DNA from: Cryptosporidium bovis
Lineage: Eukaryota; Apicomplexa; Conoidasida; Eucoccidiorida; Cryptosporidiidae
Direction: 5' to 3'
Assembly: GCA_009768925.2 (NCBI GenBank)
Contig: VHIT02000018.1
Coordinates: forward strand, 310,001 to 374,000
Length of the DNA stretch: 64,000 bases
Made by a program: the position numbers and the translations under genes
Shown: positions 39,715 to 52,600 of the stretch, in pieces
How the letters are laid out: every line of letters starts with the position of its first letter
Position numbering within the stretch: position 1 is the first letter of the stretch
The notes under the pieces: generated by a model
What the model was told of the DNA's origin: nothing
The model's database searches: none
The model's input: the letters and a program-made list of their open reading frames with translations, nothing else

Positions 39715-40623
39715 TTTCTATTAAAAAAATTATACTCTAGACACTCTATTTTATTTATAATTCTATACTTAAAATAATATACTTCAATTTACAAATATAT
39801 ATTTTGAAATATAATTTACATTGTGTTAATATAGCTTTATTTTCTGTTAATTTTTCAATTATTGTATTTTTATTCGCATTTTATTTTGTAATAATAATCT
39901 TATATATAGTATTACTTATTCTAATACTTCGTAATTAACAATGAATTCAAAATACAAATAGATGTTATAGTTTTGTTATATGGCTTAGAATTTATGGTGT
40001 TGATATTTTAAACGTAAATAAATAATATCAATTTAAATGCATGTATTTATTAATATTGCTTTTATTATTATATTAGTTTGTTTTCTCACAAAAATAAATT
40101 TATATGTTTATAAATATAAGTATTTTCATTGTGTCCTTAATTTATAAGGTTAAGTTATTTCTTAATTTAAATATTAATATTCCGAGTCAGGGGAGATTTT
40201 AAAATTGAAAAAAATAAACATCAACGTAATTATTTCGAACTTATTCAATATAGTTTGTTACAAAAAAATGAATATTATGATAGTTAAGAAACAATGAGCA
40301 ACAATTCTCTAGACAAGTTGCACAAAAACAAATTGCGAACATCTACCGAACTTTATTAAGACGCTGATATCAGCACGAAACAAGTACATATACATTAGAA
40401 ATTCAATAAAATCACAAAAAGTGCAGTAACTGCACATCTACGATTCAGAACAAGGAAGGGACGAATAGTAGTAGAAAACCAAATGCAAGTTGAATCAATG
40501 AAAACAAGTCACAAGTTGATTAGCTACATAAAAAAAAGATGAGAGAAATTTTAACCTATTATTCAAAAATAATACTTATTTATAATTGAAAATTAAGTAA
40601 TAATCAGATTGTTTGAATCTAAA
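39715..40623. other. 0.9 kb AT-rich spacer
   Basis: Between the VTC-like gene start and the RPL32 stop. It holds short palindromes GCTGATATCAGC (about 40363) and GTGCAGTAACTGCAC (40421) but no ORF or RNA gene that I can support. Confidence 0.55.
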
Positions 40624-41037
40624 TTACTCGTCTTCTTCAATTGCAAGTCTCGCATTTTTATTTAAAACAGTTAGATTTAACTGTTCTGCTCTTTCTAATA
40701 TTTCTCTTCTCTTCCTGCTACTCACTCCAGAGGCTATTTCTACACAAAATGTCTTGTTGTGCATCAATAACATGTGAACTTCTTGTGGATTTGAAACAGT
40801 GAATTTATACAAACCATTTGGAAGCATTTTTCTGGTTTTTGAATTACTTCCATATCCTATCTTTGGCATCAAATAATTACCCTTGAATTTCCTTCTTACA
40901 CGACAATCGATACCTTTAGGTTTTCTCCAGTTTGGCTTTACTCTCAAGAAACGATCCGATTGAAAACGTGTAAAACGCTTCGTTCGTTTCTTAACTATTT
41001 TCTTCTTTGGTTTGCTCTTAAAAGTAGATAACACCAT
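40624..41037 (-). CDS. RPL32: 60S ribosomal protein L32 (eL32)
   Basis: Structural protein of the large ribosomal subunit. It has 137 residues, the usual length, in a single exon. The basic N-terminus ([20 protein letters not shown]) and the blocks [18 protein letters not shown] and [13 protein letters not shown] match eL32. The C-terminus ends in an acidic EEDE. Unlike RPL4 in this window it carries no intron in its coding region. Confidence 0.96.
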   Translation of the reverse strand: MVLSTFKSKPKKKIVKKRTKRFTRFQSDRFLRVKPNWRKPKGIDCRVRRKFKGNYLMPKIGYGSNSKTRKMLPNGLYKFTVSNPQEVHMLLMHNKTFCVEIASGVSSRKRREILERAEQLNLTVLNKNARLAIEEDE

Positions 41038-41598
41038 TTTCTTTATCTAATATCGACAATGACCTTTTCTGACAAATAGTTTTTCTTACTTTTATTGTAA
41101 TTTTTGTCCGTAAAGTCAAATATTTACCGAAAATTATAAATAACCTTCTCAACTAATTGCAGTAACTATTTATATTTACAGTCACTTCAGTAGATCGAAC
41201 TACAGTCCAAAAGTCAAGTTCCTGGATATTTATAAATATATTCTCAACAAACTCCTATAGAATTTGGTTTTATTGAAGGAAATATAAGTAAATTCGAAAA
41301 AAACCCGGTTTTTTAATTACAATTCTTTTCTCATATAAAATATATGTATGCTTTTTTTGCTCTAAATATTTTGAGACATATATTTTCTTGTAATTAAATA
41401 ATTTATTGTCTCAACTTTAACTTGTTTTAATACACTTGTATTTATAATTAAATGTAATTTAATTTATAACCCATTATAATAATATTTAATGGAAAACTGT
41501 CTCATAAAAATTGTTAAGGTACTTATATGTGTAGGCGGCAACATGTCGCCGCCTAAATTTTTCAAAATTAAAAATAGCATTTGTAAATAAAGAAAAAA
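41038..41598. other. Divergent spacer with a GC-rich palindrome
   Basis: Between divergent RPL32 and the GT34-like gene. It contains GGCGGCAACATGTCGCCGCC at 41534-41553. No ORF beyond the proposed first exon of the next gene. Confidence 0.5.
41534..41553 (+). promoter_or_regulatory. Inverted GGCGGC / GCCGCC element
   Basis: GGCGGCAACATGTCGCCGCC is a near-perfect palindrome, the most GC-rich site in its spacer, about 50 bases before the proposed start of the glycosyltransferase gene. The central ACATGT also contains an ATG that opens only a 15-codon frame. Confidence 0.45.
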
Positions 41599-43324
41599 AT
41601 GACCAATTTTGCATGTGAAAGGTATAATAGAAACGATAAATAAAATAAATAAATATTGGGAGAAAAAGCTATAGAGCAAAGATAGTAGTGAAAACAGATA
41701 AAGGTAGAATAGAAATAAAAGACTCCATTAAAAATGTTGTGAGAAAAAAGGTTATTGCAGTATTGATATTGGGGTTTATACTGGAGACAATAATAAAGCT
41801 TTATACATCACAAGTTGTATTATGTTTTGATTACAATGAAAAAATAGTGAAATCGTGGCTTCCTGATTGGGGAAATCTTGATAACTATAAATTAATAAGA
41901 ATATATACTCCAAATAACAATGAAATAGTAAACTGTGACTTTATTATATTAACAAGTGGTGATAAGTTATACAAAGAAAATGAGTGGTTACTAACAAATA
42001 GAATAAACTATGCAAAAAAGCATGAATATTGTTATTTACACTTAGATTGTGTAAATAAGGTTAAATGTCTATATCCACATTATTGGAGATATTTAGGCAT
42101 AATCAAAATTTATTATGAATTAATTGATACAAATGATGATATGAGAGGCCATAAAGAAAAATATTTGCTTTATTTAGACACAGATACAATGATTACAAAC
42201 TTTGATATTAAAATTGATTATTATTTAAACAAGGCAATAAGTGAAAGCGGACGTGATTTTTTCTTATGCATTTCAGTAGATGACAACTGTGATTATAAAA
42301 ACTATATCATAAATACAGGGGTAATGATATTATCACTAACTAAATTGGAGACATTGTTGTTTTCTTTGGAAGTTATAACATTGCAAAAAACTCAGTCCAT
42401 ATTGTCATACGTGCCTGAATGGAGTATAACGGGGTTAAATGATCAAAACATTGTTATATTACTGCTAAATGAAACAAATAGACTTAATATTGACTTAATA
42501 TATGAATATTGTAAGAAAAGAAAGTATTTATTGGAAGTGGGAAATAAAAATGAATTGTATAAGCATGACTATTTTAGGAACATTAATGTTAATGAAAACA
42601 AAAGCAATATTGAAGCTTCTTTTATAGATGGGGTGAATGTATTTCCAAATAAGTACTTTAACAACATAATTAGATTGAAAAGTGATATTTTAAAAACTAA
42701 CGACATTGAATTTGTATATAGGGATTCATGGATTGTACATTTAAGTGGCTCGAATTATATGGAACAAAGATATTTGATTTATAAAATATGTGTTGGTATA
42801 ACCGGTAGTTATATATTCAAAAGGGTAGATATTAAAAATAATATCACTAACAATATAGAGCGTGAATGCCCGTACTTATTAGATGAAATTATTTCAAAAA
42901 AAGAGATTAAAATGATTTATGAGTTATTTGAACACAAACAAGGTTTTGAAGTTGATCAAAGCAACTATATTGGACAAAATGTGAATTATTGGATGCAAAA
43001 TATAAAAAATATAGAGCATGGAATTACTGTTTTATTTAACAAGTATTCAAAACTAACAAAAAGGTAAGTAAATATATTTTATTTGTCGAATAAATCAAAT
43101 ATTGCATATTTATCATTATAATTTTAAATAATTTTCATAGAATCTTTAAATATTTAAGTGAATCGAAGGTAAAAGTATTCACTATTGAATCAAAAAGGTT
43201 ATTTATTGGTTCAGTATTTCAATTTATAGATAATTCAAGTAAATTTTTAACATTATTTAATGAATTACTTATTTTGGGAAATGTAGGTTTCATTTATAAA
43301 TATATGGAACAAAAAGTTTATTAA
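41599..43324 (+). CDS. GT34-like glycosyltransferase, three exons
   Basis: Golgi-type II membrane glycosyltransferase resembling the GMA12/MNN10 galactosyl/mannosyltransferase family. Proposed exons are 41599-41621, 41675-43063 and 43141-43324 (531 residues). The main exon has no in-frame ATG near its beginning, so a small first exon with a GTATAA donor is inferred; it restores MTNFACER in phase. The last intron has a clear GTAAG donor and CATAG acceptor. A single N-terminal membrane helix (VIAVLILGFILETIIKL) is followed by the DxD motif in YLLYLDTDTMI, NTGVMIL, LNDQNIV and SWIVHLSG, the expected order for the family. The first exon is the least certain part. Confidence 0.72.
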
Positions 43325-43691
43325 TTGAAAACATTAATCTTTCTTTTTCTTTTTTTTCAGAAAAACAGAAAAACAATAAAAACCCAAGTTAAAAGTGGTA
43401 TTAATTCACACCATATATTTGAATTTTTCTCTGTAATTTGCAATAAGTGTCCTATTATAAACAATAATAACAATGAAATATGTGTTGTGTTTTGACATAT
43501 TGCCATTTAACATTGATTTATTATTAAAGTAGTGAGGCCTAGTCCAAAGATATTACAAATCACAATATTTTAGGTAGAATTTAGATTAAACGCTATCAAT
43601 GTAATTATATATTTAAAAATAATACTCATTATTAGTTAATATCAAGGAATTTCCACCGTTAATTTGGTAAATTATTGATTATAAACAACAT
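43325..43691. other. Convergent 3' spacer
   Basis: AT-rich sequence between two converging genes. I see nothing else in it. Confidence 0.6.
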
Positions 43692-44865
43692 TTACCAGCA
43701 AATAAGTCCTCTTAGGTAGTAAATAAAATTTTCAACGCAGTTCAGAAGTTGGCGATTGCTAAAGATATCCGTCGAATTTTCTATAATCAAAGATGGATTA
43801 TAGTCATTTTGTATTCCCATTGAGAGTGTTCTTAATGTAAAATAATTCAGGCTGTAGGGATTACTGTGGTTATTGTTACTGTTGAGCAGAGGCTTTTCAA
43901 ATCCATAATTGTTAGTCAATTCCTTTACCCTTTGCTCCAACTTAAAACATCTCACTCTAAGCCCATCATTCTCAATTTTAAACTTCTCCATCAAACTTGT
44001 AGACTCACTAGCAATACTCTTAAAATTGTCACTCTCCATTTTAACTCTCTTGTATGTATCAATGATATCTTTAGACTGATTATAGTCGTCTTGTAAGCTT
44101 CTAATATGCGATTCACTATTCAATTTAAATGAGTAAAAGTATTGCATTAATTTTAAATATTTATTTGAAAAACAACGCAACCAAACTTACAGTATAGATA
44201 TGTTGGATATTTGTTGATTTATTTGAGACTTTAAGTTTGAGTTTTCAGTTTCTAGTTGTCTGTTTTTTTGGTTCCATCTTTGTATTCCGGCTATTCACAA
44301 GTTAATCAAAACAAATAAATAATAATAGTTTAAAATGATAAAAAACTAACCATGACTTTCATATAATAGACTTTGTACTCCTTCGCAGTTTTTAACATCA
44401 CATATACTTTTCCACAAATCCTGAAGCGATATTATTTCCTCCAGAGTAGTAATGAAATACTTGCACTTTGATATTATTTGAAGTTGCTCTTCCAAACCCA
44501 TTTTTAAATTAGTATTAATCTGGTTCTTCACCTCCAATTCTTCTATCAACATAGAGTTGGTTTCATTTTGTAACTTTAACAAACAATCATAGCAAATTAT
44601 TTTATCATTAAATTTGAAGTTGCTTTTTTCTTCGAATTCATTTTTGTTTTCTATCCCACATAATATACAATATTCTATTTCACTATTTATTATTGTATCA
44701 AGGGTATCAGAGTTGTGCTTTATTGCTTTCACGGAATTTTCTCTTTAAAAAGTTAATAAGTAAATGTTTTTTCGTACTCTAATACTATCCATACTTTACA
44801 CTAACTTACGCATATAAATATTCAGTTTCAGTGTCATTATCTGTTCTATCACCAAATTTAATCAT
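43692..44865 (-). CDS. Zinc-knuckle and coiled-coil protein, four exons, unrecognised
   Basis: Minus-strand exons 44865-44810, 44742-44351, 44290-44191 and 44115-43692 give 323 residues. The three introns are 60-75 bases with GTAAG/GTTAG donors, and all junctions are in frame. The first exon provides the only suitable ATG (MIKFGDRTDND). Near residue 40 a CILCG and 26 residues later a CYDC form a possible four-cysteine zinc site. The rest is predicted coiled coil (KVKMESDNF...FKLEQRVKELTNN) and a tail rich in N. I do not recognise the family. It diverges from WDR12. Confidence 0.7.
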
Positions 44866-45363
44866 CAAAGGAAGATATTCCTCCAAATAAAAAATACTCT
44901 TGAAGAATAGGAAAAACGTATCTTGAAAATAATCTTAGTGCAATTTTGTGCACGTGATTAATAAAAACACACGTGGTATTGTTTCATATTATACTAATCA
45001 TAATTTGCGCCGGTATATAATTAGAATAGTGCGGGTACCGACGTTTATACAATAACCGCATACAAACTCGCCATAAAAAGTAACAAATAAATCAAATAAA
45101 AAAGAAAACAAGCAACAGGTCAGAATTTGACACTAGACGTTTGTGGTTTAAAAATCCTGTGATTTGTATAATTCCATTAGTTTTATCTCCTCTCCGATAC
45201 ATTCACTGGAGATTTGCCTTTGTTACCTTTGTAGATATTTGAATATATAAAATTAGTTAAATATATACAAAGGTGATAAAAAAAGGAAGAAGTTCTACTT
45301 TGATATCATATTTTTATTTTTCTAAATTAAAATAAGACGAGTGGTAGTAGTGAGTATATAAAA
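44866..45363. other. Divergent spacer with CACGTG and GCGCC elements
   Basis: Between the divergent zinc/coiled-coil gene and WDR12. It contains the palindrome CACGTG at 44951-44956, an ACGTGG 20 bases on, and TTGCGCCGG at 45005. No ORF. Confidence 0.5.
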
Positions 45364-46836
45364 ATGGACAATGTTAACGATGGCACCAATAGTCCACTAG
45401 AGAATGAAGATTCTGAAGTGGAGGTATTTTTTTGGACAAAATTGAAAGATGATAAATTAAATAAATTACCGGATGGTACATTTATGATTCAAAAAAACTC
45501 AACAAGAAGAGAATTGTCACAATTATTGAATCAACTTTTGGGTACGAACAATATTTCATTTGATTTTCTTATAGAAGAAATGTTTTTGAGAACAACAATA
45601 TCCGAGTACATGAAAATAAATAATAAGACGAGCGAATCGAAATTAAGTATTGAGTATGTTTTAACAATAAATAAGCCTTTTTTAGATATTGCAGACAAGA
45701 ATAAGGATTGGATTAGAAGTGTTTGCTCTTCAATTAAAACAGATAATCCCATGGTCATCACTGGATGTTACGACGGTGTTATCAGGTTTTATGATATTTT
45801 ATCACACAATAATGTTCATGTGGAACATAAGAAGCATAAAAGTGAATCTGAAGATAACGACACTGGTAGATCTTCCCTTGAGTTAAATATTAATGAATTA
45901 TTATCTATTGAAGAACAAGATACATCTGTACTAAAAGTACATTCACAACAATTAAACGATTCAGTGTATTCAAAAGTTTGGGTATCAACTATGAATGGAT
46001 GTATCGCTGGAATTGACTATTCTATAAGTAGTAATAACAGTTGTAAATTTAATGTTAAGGACATCATTAGAAAAGCATCCTTCTTCCCTATTGAATCACT
46101 CTGCACATTCGGAAAATGCGAAAATATTATATCTGCTGGAGACGCTAATGGAAATATATATGTTTTCTCTGAAAGTGTGGATGTTAAAGACGAGTCTGAG
46201 AACAAAGGAATTGGTGCTCGTAATTCAGGTAAGAGTAATTATAAACTTGAAAATGTAAACAAATTATCTTTATTAAATAAGAACAAACAACATTCATCAA
46301 ATGTTACGGACTTAATGTCAAATGGTGAATATTTACTGTCTGCTAGCTTAGATGGCAATATAAAAGTTACAAATATATACACAGGTGAATCAGTTTGTGG
46401 TTGGAACTCAAAATTTCCAATATTCTCAATTTCATCACAGTACTCCTCATCTGGTAATGTTATTTGCACTTCACATGACGATGGAAAAGTCAGAATATGG
46501 GATATTAGGTCTGGTAATACTAGTCAAATCGACTTGAATATATCAAAGGGTATAAGTTATAGTGGCTTTTTTGACAGAAACACAAGGTTAATACATAGAT
46601 GTAGAATATTTGCGCATAAAGAGGTCATTCCATGTGCTCAATGGAACCCCTTTAGTGACTTTATTATAGGATCAGTTTCCCACGATAAATATATTAAAAT
46701 TCTCGATATAAGATCTACAAGTATGCCTCTCCAAGTTGCCAAAACAGACTCTAAGCTCCTCAGTCTTTGTTGGGTAAGCGACACAGCTATATATACTGGA
46801 GGATCATCTGGGGAATTAATAGTTTGCACATTTTAG
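45364..46836 (+). CDS. WDR12: WD-repeat ribosome biogenesis protein WDR12/YTM1
   Basis: Component of the PeBoW (NOP7-ERB1-YTM1) complex needed for 60S maturation and removed by the AAA ATPase MDN1. The N-terminal ~105 residues form the ubiquitin-like domain characteristic of YTM1 (FDFLIEEMFLRTTISEYM, then LSIEYVL). The rest is a seven-bladed WD40 propeller with clear blades ending in VRIWDIR and IKILDIR. Total 490 residues, slightly longer than yeast because of N/S-rich loops. Single exon from the ATG at 45364. It fits the other ribosome-assembly genes in this window. Confidence 0.9.
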   Translation: MDNVNDGTNSPLENEDSEVEVFFWTKLKDDKLNKLPDGTFMIQKNSTRRELSQLLNQLLGTNNISFDFLIEEMFLRTTISEYMKINNKTSESKLSIEYVLTINKPFLDIADKNKDWIRSVCSSIKTDNPMVITGCYDGVIRFYDILSHNNVHVEHKKHKSESEDNDTGRSSLELNINELLSIEEQDTSVLKVHSQQLNDSVYSKVWVSTMNGCIAGIDYSISSNNSCKFNVKDIIRKASFFPIESLCTFGKCENIISAGDANGNIYVFSESVDVKDESENKGIGARNSGKSNYKLENVNKLSLLNKNKQHSSNVTDLMSNGEYLLSASLDGNIKVTNIYTGESVCGWNSKFPIFSISSQYSSSGNVICTSHDDGKVRIWDIRSGNTSQIDLNISKGISYSGFFDRNTRLIHRCRIFAHKEVIPCAQWNPFSDFIIGSVSHDKYIKILDIRSTSMPLQVAKTDSKLLSLCWVSDTAIYTGGSSGELIVCTF

Positions 46837-47191
46837 TATCGTTTTAAATTATAAATATCTAGTTTATTAAGTGTATTATTGACAATGTTGTTATTCTTGA
46901 ATTATAACTCTACACCAAAACGACGTGATACTATTGTTTTTGTTGAATAGTTACAAATACCGTTCAAAAGAGGAGATAAATCATTTTAATTTTCTCCTGT
47001 TTGTTCACTTAATTATAACATTCTTTCCTAATTTCTCTTTGTATGACAGATTACAAAGTTTTCAAATAAAACAAAAATTCCACTTTTTAAATATGATTGA
47101 ACTGATCTACCTACTCTCCTGGAAATTTAATTGAGTAAATATATTTAACAGCTGTTTTTTGCCATTCATTTAAAGAAAAAAAACGATTAAG
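46837..47191. other. Convergent 3' spacer
   Basis: 3' flanks of WDR12 and eRF1. AT-rich, nothing else recognised. Confidence 0.6.
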
Positions 47192-48481
47192 TTAAATGAA
47201 TTCATCAAGATCATCCTCTACAACAGCATAGTCTTGGAAGTCAACTTTGTACCTTAAAATACCCCCAAAGCCACCGAAACCTTTTTGAAATTGGTTCCCT
47301 TCCTGAGACTTATTGGTTACGAATTCTAATTGAGCACCGAAATTTTGATAAGTATTAACAAGCCACTCAGTTAATGGTAGTACTTCAATTACGTCCAACT
47401 CACAACCGCTTTCCGGATCCTTAAATGTTGCCTCATTTTGCTGATCTAAATTCACATCAATTAAAACCTTTTCCTCGCCAGTTGATGGATTTTTAACGAC
47501 TATTCTTTTTGTTTCCAGGTTTTCCCATACAATTAATAACTCTATTGCACCCATTTCTAGTGCGTGTAATGTTTCGTTTATACCATAAACATATTTTCCA
47601 GTATCTTGTGCAACCTCGTCAAAAAATTTTGTAATTAACTTCTTTTCTTGAACAAACTTAACATTTTGTAAAGCATCAGCTGAAAGTTCTATTGCCTGGT
47701 TAAAACCGTTATCACCTCCGTAAGAAACGTCCACTATTTTCAATATTTTACTTGCAAGTCTTTGATCAAATATGTCACTTTGTGCAAGCTCATTCTTAAA
47801 ATCTGCACTTCCTGCTAATATCAACGCCGCCACATTAACTTGATCATTGGTTATAAATATTGACGTTGCAGTTTCTGCTACCTTCCTTAAGTAGTTATGC
47901 CTTTTTTCCATTCTTAGCCTCGCGAAACGTAAAGCAGATTGACCACCACGACCATGTTTTTTTGGTAAATCAACATTAAATCTCAATAATACCTCTCTCG
48001 CACTGCCTTGAACTACACCGTATAAAGCACCATTACCGTCAACTACAATAAATCCAAATTTGTCGTCAGTTTCCAACAATTCTTTTAACGCGTCTACATG
48101 AAATTTATTATCACATAGATATAAAGATGTATTTATTGGTTTGAATGGTTCAAAATCTATATTTACTTTCTTTTCTTTGCCGTCTTCTGTTATTAACGTG
48201 CCACAATACACAACCAGACCATTCGGAGGTGTTCTATTGTAGAGTTTTAGACGCTGTTGGGTACTTGTAATCGCCGACAATACAGATAATCTATTTACTC
48301 TACTCTTTATATTTGATGCGGTACCGTATTCATCTGCGAGCATTTTTGCTATTCTTGATATTTCGTCTTTTGGCTTAATTACCAAAGATATCATAGATGT
48401 ACCATTTCCTCTTGCTGCCTCCAATGTTGATATCAGTCTTCTCACCTTCCATTGTTTAACATTTGTATCATTGTCACCCAT
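47192..48481 (-). CDS. ETF1: Eukaryotic translation termination factor eRF1
   Basis: Recognises all three stop codons and triggers peptide release. The 429-residue protein is close to the usual 437. The stop-codon-reading elements are intact: NIKS (57-60) and the YxCxxxF motif as YLCDNKF (121-127). The catalytic GGQ is at 179-181 in [15 protein letters not shown]. The acidic C-terminus that binds eRF3 is present ([10 protein letters not shown]). With standard NIKS and YxCxxxF elements, no stop-codon reassignment is suggested. TTGGCGCTCCGG lies about 210 bases upstream. Confidence 0.97.
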   Translation of the reverse strand: MGDNDTNVKQWKVRRLISTLEAARGNGTSMISLVIKPKDEISRIAKMLADEYGTASNIKSRVNRLSVLSAITSTQQRLKLYNRTPPNGLVVYCGTLITEDGKEKKVNIDFEPFKPINTSLYLCDNKFHVDALKELLETDDKFGFIVVDGNGALYGVVQGSAREVLLRFNVDLPKKHGRGGQSALRFARLRMEKRHNYLRKVAETATSIFITNDQVNVAALILAGSADFKNELAQSDIFDQRLASKILKIVDVSYGGDNGFNQAIELSADALQNVKFVQEKKLITKFFDEVAQDTGKYVYGINETLHALEMGAIELLIVWENLETKRIVVKNPSTGEEKVLIDVNLDQQNEATFKDPESGCELDVIEVLPLTEWLVNTYQNFGAQLEFVTNKSQEGNQFQKGFGGFGGILRYKVDFQDYAVVEDDLDEFI

Positions 48482-48688
48482 TTTTTATGCCGTTATTATT
48501 CCAAACCTTTGATTTAGTATTACCAATTTATATCACAACTAATCCCGGTGACTTGGTAGTTCATAATAACCTTAAAGTCTTTTCTTTAAAGGGTGCTTCC
48601 CCAGAATTTTTTCGCAAACTAGCGAATATATCCCAATTAGAATTTCAGTTCTAAATTAAATTAATTTTTCCGCCTCAATAGTTGAAAT

Positions 48689-48701
48689 ATTGGCGCTCCG
48701 G
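48689..48701 (-). promoter_or_regulatory. E2F-like motif upstream of eRF1
   Basis: ATTGGCGCTCCGG, with a CCGCC 20 bases nearer the gene, about 190-220 bases before the eRF1 start. Confidence 0.42.
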
Positions 48702-49220
48702 TCTCAATTACAAATTCCGCTTTTAGTTGTTAAATAAATGAAAGAACCTAGCTAGAAATAATTAAGTACTAAAAATTACTGACTGTATTAATTCCAAAAA
48801 ATATTAACCTGTTGGTTATTTAGTTTACGTGCACAAACAATTGCATTTATGCATACAACCTCTTCTTTTACTCACATGCTAATACCGGTATGTACAATTG
48901 AATTTACACGTGTTTACATGCAATAATTTGTACTGTTAAACTTATATTTTCCATTATGTGTTAATAATTGCTATAAGAAGCTTAAACAGACAATCATTTA
49001 ATAGAAAAATTTTTCAGAAAAATATTATTTATTAATAGATTCTTTTTTTAGATAAAACTATTAGGTATTATTTCGTGGTTTGGATAAGCTAGAACAAAGA
49101 ATAGATATATTGAAACTCTTCTATAGACCCAAACTAATAGCAACATAGTTCTTAAGTTATAATTAGAACGTAAATAATAAACACAGTTTGGGAAATGAAT
49201 TTTTTGCCCTAAGTGAATGT

Positions 49221-49242
49221 GGGGGGGGGGGGGGGGGGGGNN
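49221..49242. other. G20 homopolymer and two unknown bases (assembly gap)
   Basis: Twenty G followed by nn, the mirror image of the C18 gap at 10172. Confidence 0.85.
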
Positions 49243-49628
49243 TCAAATAACTTAACTAATCTTGATGGAGGAATATACAGGAAAAACAAAAAGAATAAAT
49301 AAATTGGTAAAAATAATAACAATGCAAAATTAAATATAGTGGTATCATACTAAATAAAGAAGTCAAATGGGATTAAAGTTTTTTTCTTGCAAATGTTATA
49401 GATATTAGCAAGATAACACGAGTACATTATAATAACCAATAATAGAGCTTTAAAGAAAATATATGGTGACATATAAATATAAAGGGTGGGTATATTATGA
49501 ATGTTAATGGAGTGATGGTGGTTGGTGAGTGTATATTTGAGATAATATAAAATTATATACTCTTTATTTTTCATTTTTAAGATAGTAATTAGATGTTATT
49601 CAATTAGAAACAAACTGTATTTAGTTAA

Positions 49629-52600
49629 ATGCCAACAACAATGAAAAACAGAAATTGCTATTATTGGAACTATAAAGGAAAGGAGCTATTACTGAATTTA
49701 TTGGATTCCAATGAAAATAAAAATGAAGAAAATTCAATAAATTCATTAATTGAGTGTTTATCTGAGAAAATAAGAGTATGTGAACGTAAAAGCAAAGAAT
49801 ATGGTGATGCCTTGGGAAAAAACAATTCATTCAATTTAACTTCTTCAATATTTCCGAATAAAAGTAATTTTAGAATTAAACAACAGACTGTAAACTCTGG
49901 TTCAATTCCATTGAAACTTAAGTTGGAAAGCTTAATATTTGAACAAGAAACTTCTTTAAGTGATTTAATTTCACTTTTGGGTAAAAGCCAAATAAATCCA
50001 TTGTTTAAATGTTTACACTTAGTGCTTTTAAATTACAAACCACCGGAAATAAGTGAATTATTATCAGTCGGAAAATTTAAGGACTCAATAATATGCGTTT
50101 ATTTTATAATGTATATTTCATTCACGATGGTATTTTATGAAAATGTTACTGACAATAATGATATTAACAATGATATATGCTCGATACAAAATGATTGGTT
50201 TGATCATTTTATTAAACAAATAGATTGCGTAATAGAGTACTTCGAAAATGAAAGTTATTCGGATTTTCAAGGTGGAAAAACTAATAGGGATTGTCTTCTA
50301 TTAATATTTGCTTTGATATTTTATATGATAATTTTAATGAGGGAAAATGAGGATAAATGTGCCAAACAAAATTACAAAAGAATAACGTATAGATTGTTAA
50401 AGTTAAATGTAGATTATGCATTATTTGATTATTGGTATTTTAAAATAATTGTTAACATAATTGGAAAAGCAGGATTTGATAATGATGTTAATGAAATGCT
50501 AGAAGTTGTAATTAGATATAGGAAAGCAATAAGTAAACAAAATCATACATTTAATTACGACAGAATTAACTATTATTATGGAATAAATGATTTTGAAATA
50601 GATGTTGTCATTTATTCTTGTAAAAAACTAATAAACAATGAAACATGTCTTAAGAAGCAATTAGTATCACTGATTGTTAACTATATGAAGCAAGAAAATT
50701 ACTATAATTACGAGTGCCTACCTAATAATATACTTAAAAAAATGGGTAATTATCATAAAATAAATCCAATAAACGCAATATTCATTAATTTAGTGCAAAT
50801 ATTCTCACTTGAATTTGGTGTTTCAATTAAAAATTTTAAAATGGATAAAAACACAAATAAGTTAATAAAGGAGTATTGTACAAGCGGAGAATTAACGTTA
50901 CTTGATTTTTTGTATGAATTATTACTAAATGATCGCTCTGATGATTTAAACAATGAAATAGTGTTTATTTCATTAAGAGTTATGGTTTGTGTATTAACTA
51001 ATATAATCAATAAAGATAACTTTACGAGCGAAAATTATGATTCTAATAGTGACATATTTCAAGATGACATCATAATTAGCTCTGAAAAATATAGTCTGCT
51101 AATAATTAACAACAAATGTCAGGATTTAGTAGAGAAATTACTTTTAATTATAAGAAATTTGATAATATATTATAAAACAGACGAAAAATCAACAACTGGT
51201 TCAATTCATACAATATCTTCAGTCTCGGAGTGTTCAAATTTAGTCTCGACAACAGTCGATATAACACTGTTTTTACTTATTTGGGAGAATTATATGTCAT
51301 TGTATAACAGTAAACTAATAATAAATGACTGTAAACCATTGCACAATTTAATACAATTGTGTTTTGTTTATTTGGTAAATAAAAAATATAAACTGGATGT
51401 ACTTTGTTTAATTACATTTGCTATAAACAATCAAATAGATAGGTTGCCAATATTGCTAGATAATAAGTATAATTCAGCAAAAGAATTGTTGATTATTTTA
51501 TGGAAGTTATATTTAGATGAGAATCCAAAATTACTTGATATTTATAATGATAATCTTGAAAACATTTATACCGTACCAAATATTAATCATTTTTTTGAAT
51601 ATTTAGATATATTAGATAAAATTATAGCCAAGTGTGTTAATTCAAATCAATCTGAAAAAGATAAATTAGTAATTAGAAAAGAAGACAAAAATGAAGTTTT
51701 GGCTTTGGAATTAGCAAGTATTGTATCAAGTGTGATTATTTCTCATAAAATAAGTAATATATCGAATAAACATAGTATATTAATGGCAATACTATCCGCG
51801 TCAGTAAATACGAAAATAACAACAAATTATATCTGTAAACAAGTTTCAACATCACTGGAAATCAATGGTACATATATATACAATTGTTTCAAATTTTTCA
51901 GAGATAGGTGGAATACAAATATAAAAATTCAATTGTTTTCATCTTTATCTGATTTATATTTATTGCTGTTAAAACCAAGTCTATTTCAATTCGTTCAATG
52001 TTTTTTAAGCAACTTTATAGATGAAGGGGGAATTTTTGAAAAAAGTTTTTCATTATATAAAATAAGAAGCATGAGAAATGTAATATTAGATGAAGATTAT
52101 GAGATTCTTCAATTGAAATTAACAGATTTGAATTCTTATTCAAATTCAAATAATGGTGATTCTCCTTCCCAAATGAAAAATGAGATATTTTTCGGCTGCT
52201 ATTCAATAGATTTATATTACGCAATAAATAATATACAAAAAGGTTGTGAGAGCCCTTCAATATCAATTTCACAATCATCGGTGAATTTTATTAAAAAAAG
52301 GAAGCATTCTTCTCTAATATTAACAGACTGTGATGACGTTTATGCATTGATAAATAAATTTAATCCCTTATTTGGGAAGTTAAAAAATGATATGGAGTAT
52401 TTAAAATTATTTATAAATACGGTTGGTGAATTAATTAATTATTACTTCATTTTTATTTTTGATAACGACAATCATATTACTGAAAACATCCTTAGAGAAA
52501 AGATTGAATCTTTTCTAACAATATTTGATATAAATTTATTTGATGAAAATGTATTGGCATGCATAAATATTGAAGATGAGTTATTAAAAGGTATTTGTAA

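Larger units (their letters stand above)
48482..49628. other. 1.1 kb divergent spacer with assembly gap
   Basis: Between eRF1 and PI4KA. It holds CCGCC (48670) and TTGGCGC (48690) near eRF1, and a G20 run with two unknown bases at 49221-49242. The small minus ORF at 49350-49574 has no support. Confidence 0.55.

Noticed and set aside
41464-41679. 71-codon minus frame upstream of the GT34-like gene
   Set aside because: Overlaps the proposed first exon and palindromic element; AT-rich shadow.
48463-48654. 63-codon plus frame across the eRF1 start
   Set aside because: Antisense to the eRF1 N-terminus and its leader; no independent evidence.
49350-49574. 74-codon minus frame upstream of PI4KA
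   Set aside because: Tyrosine/isoleucine-rich translation of AT-rich DNA; no support.
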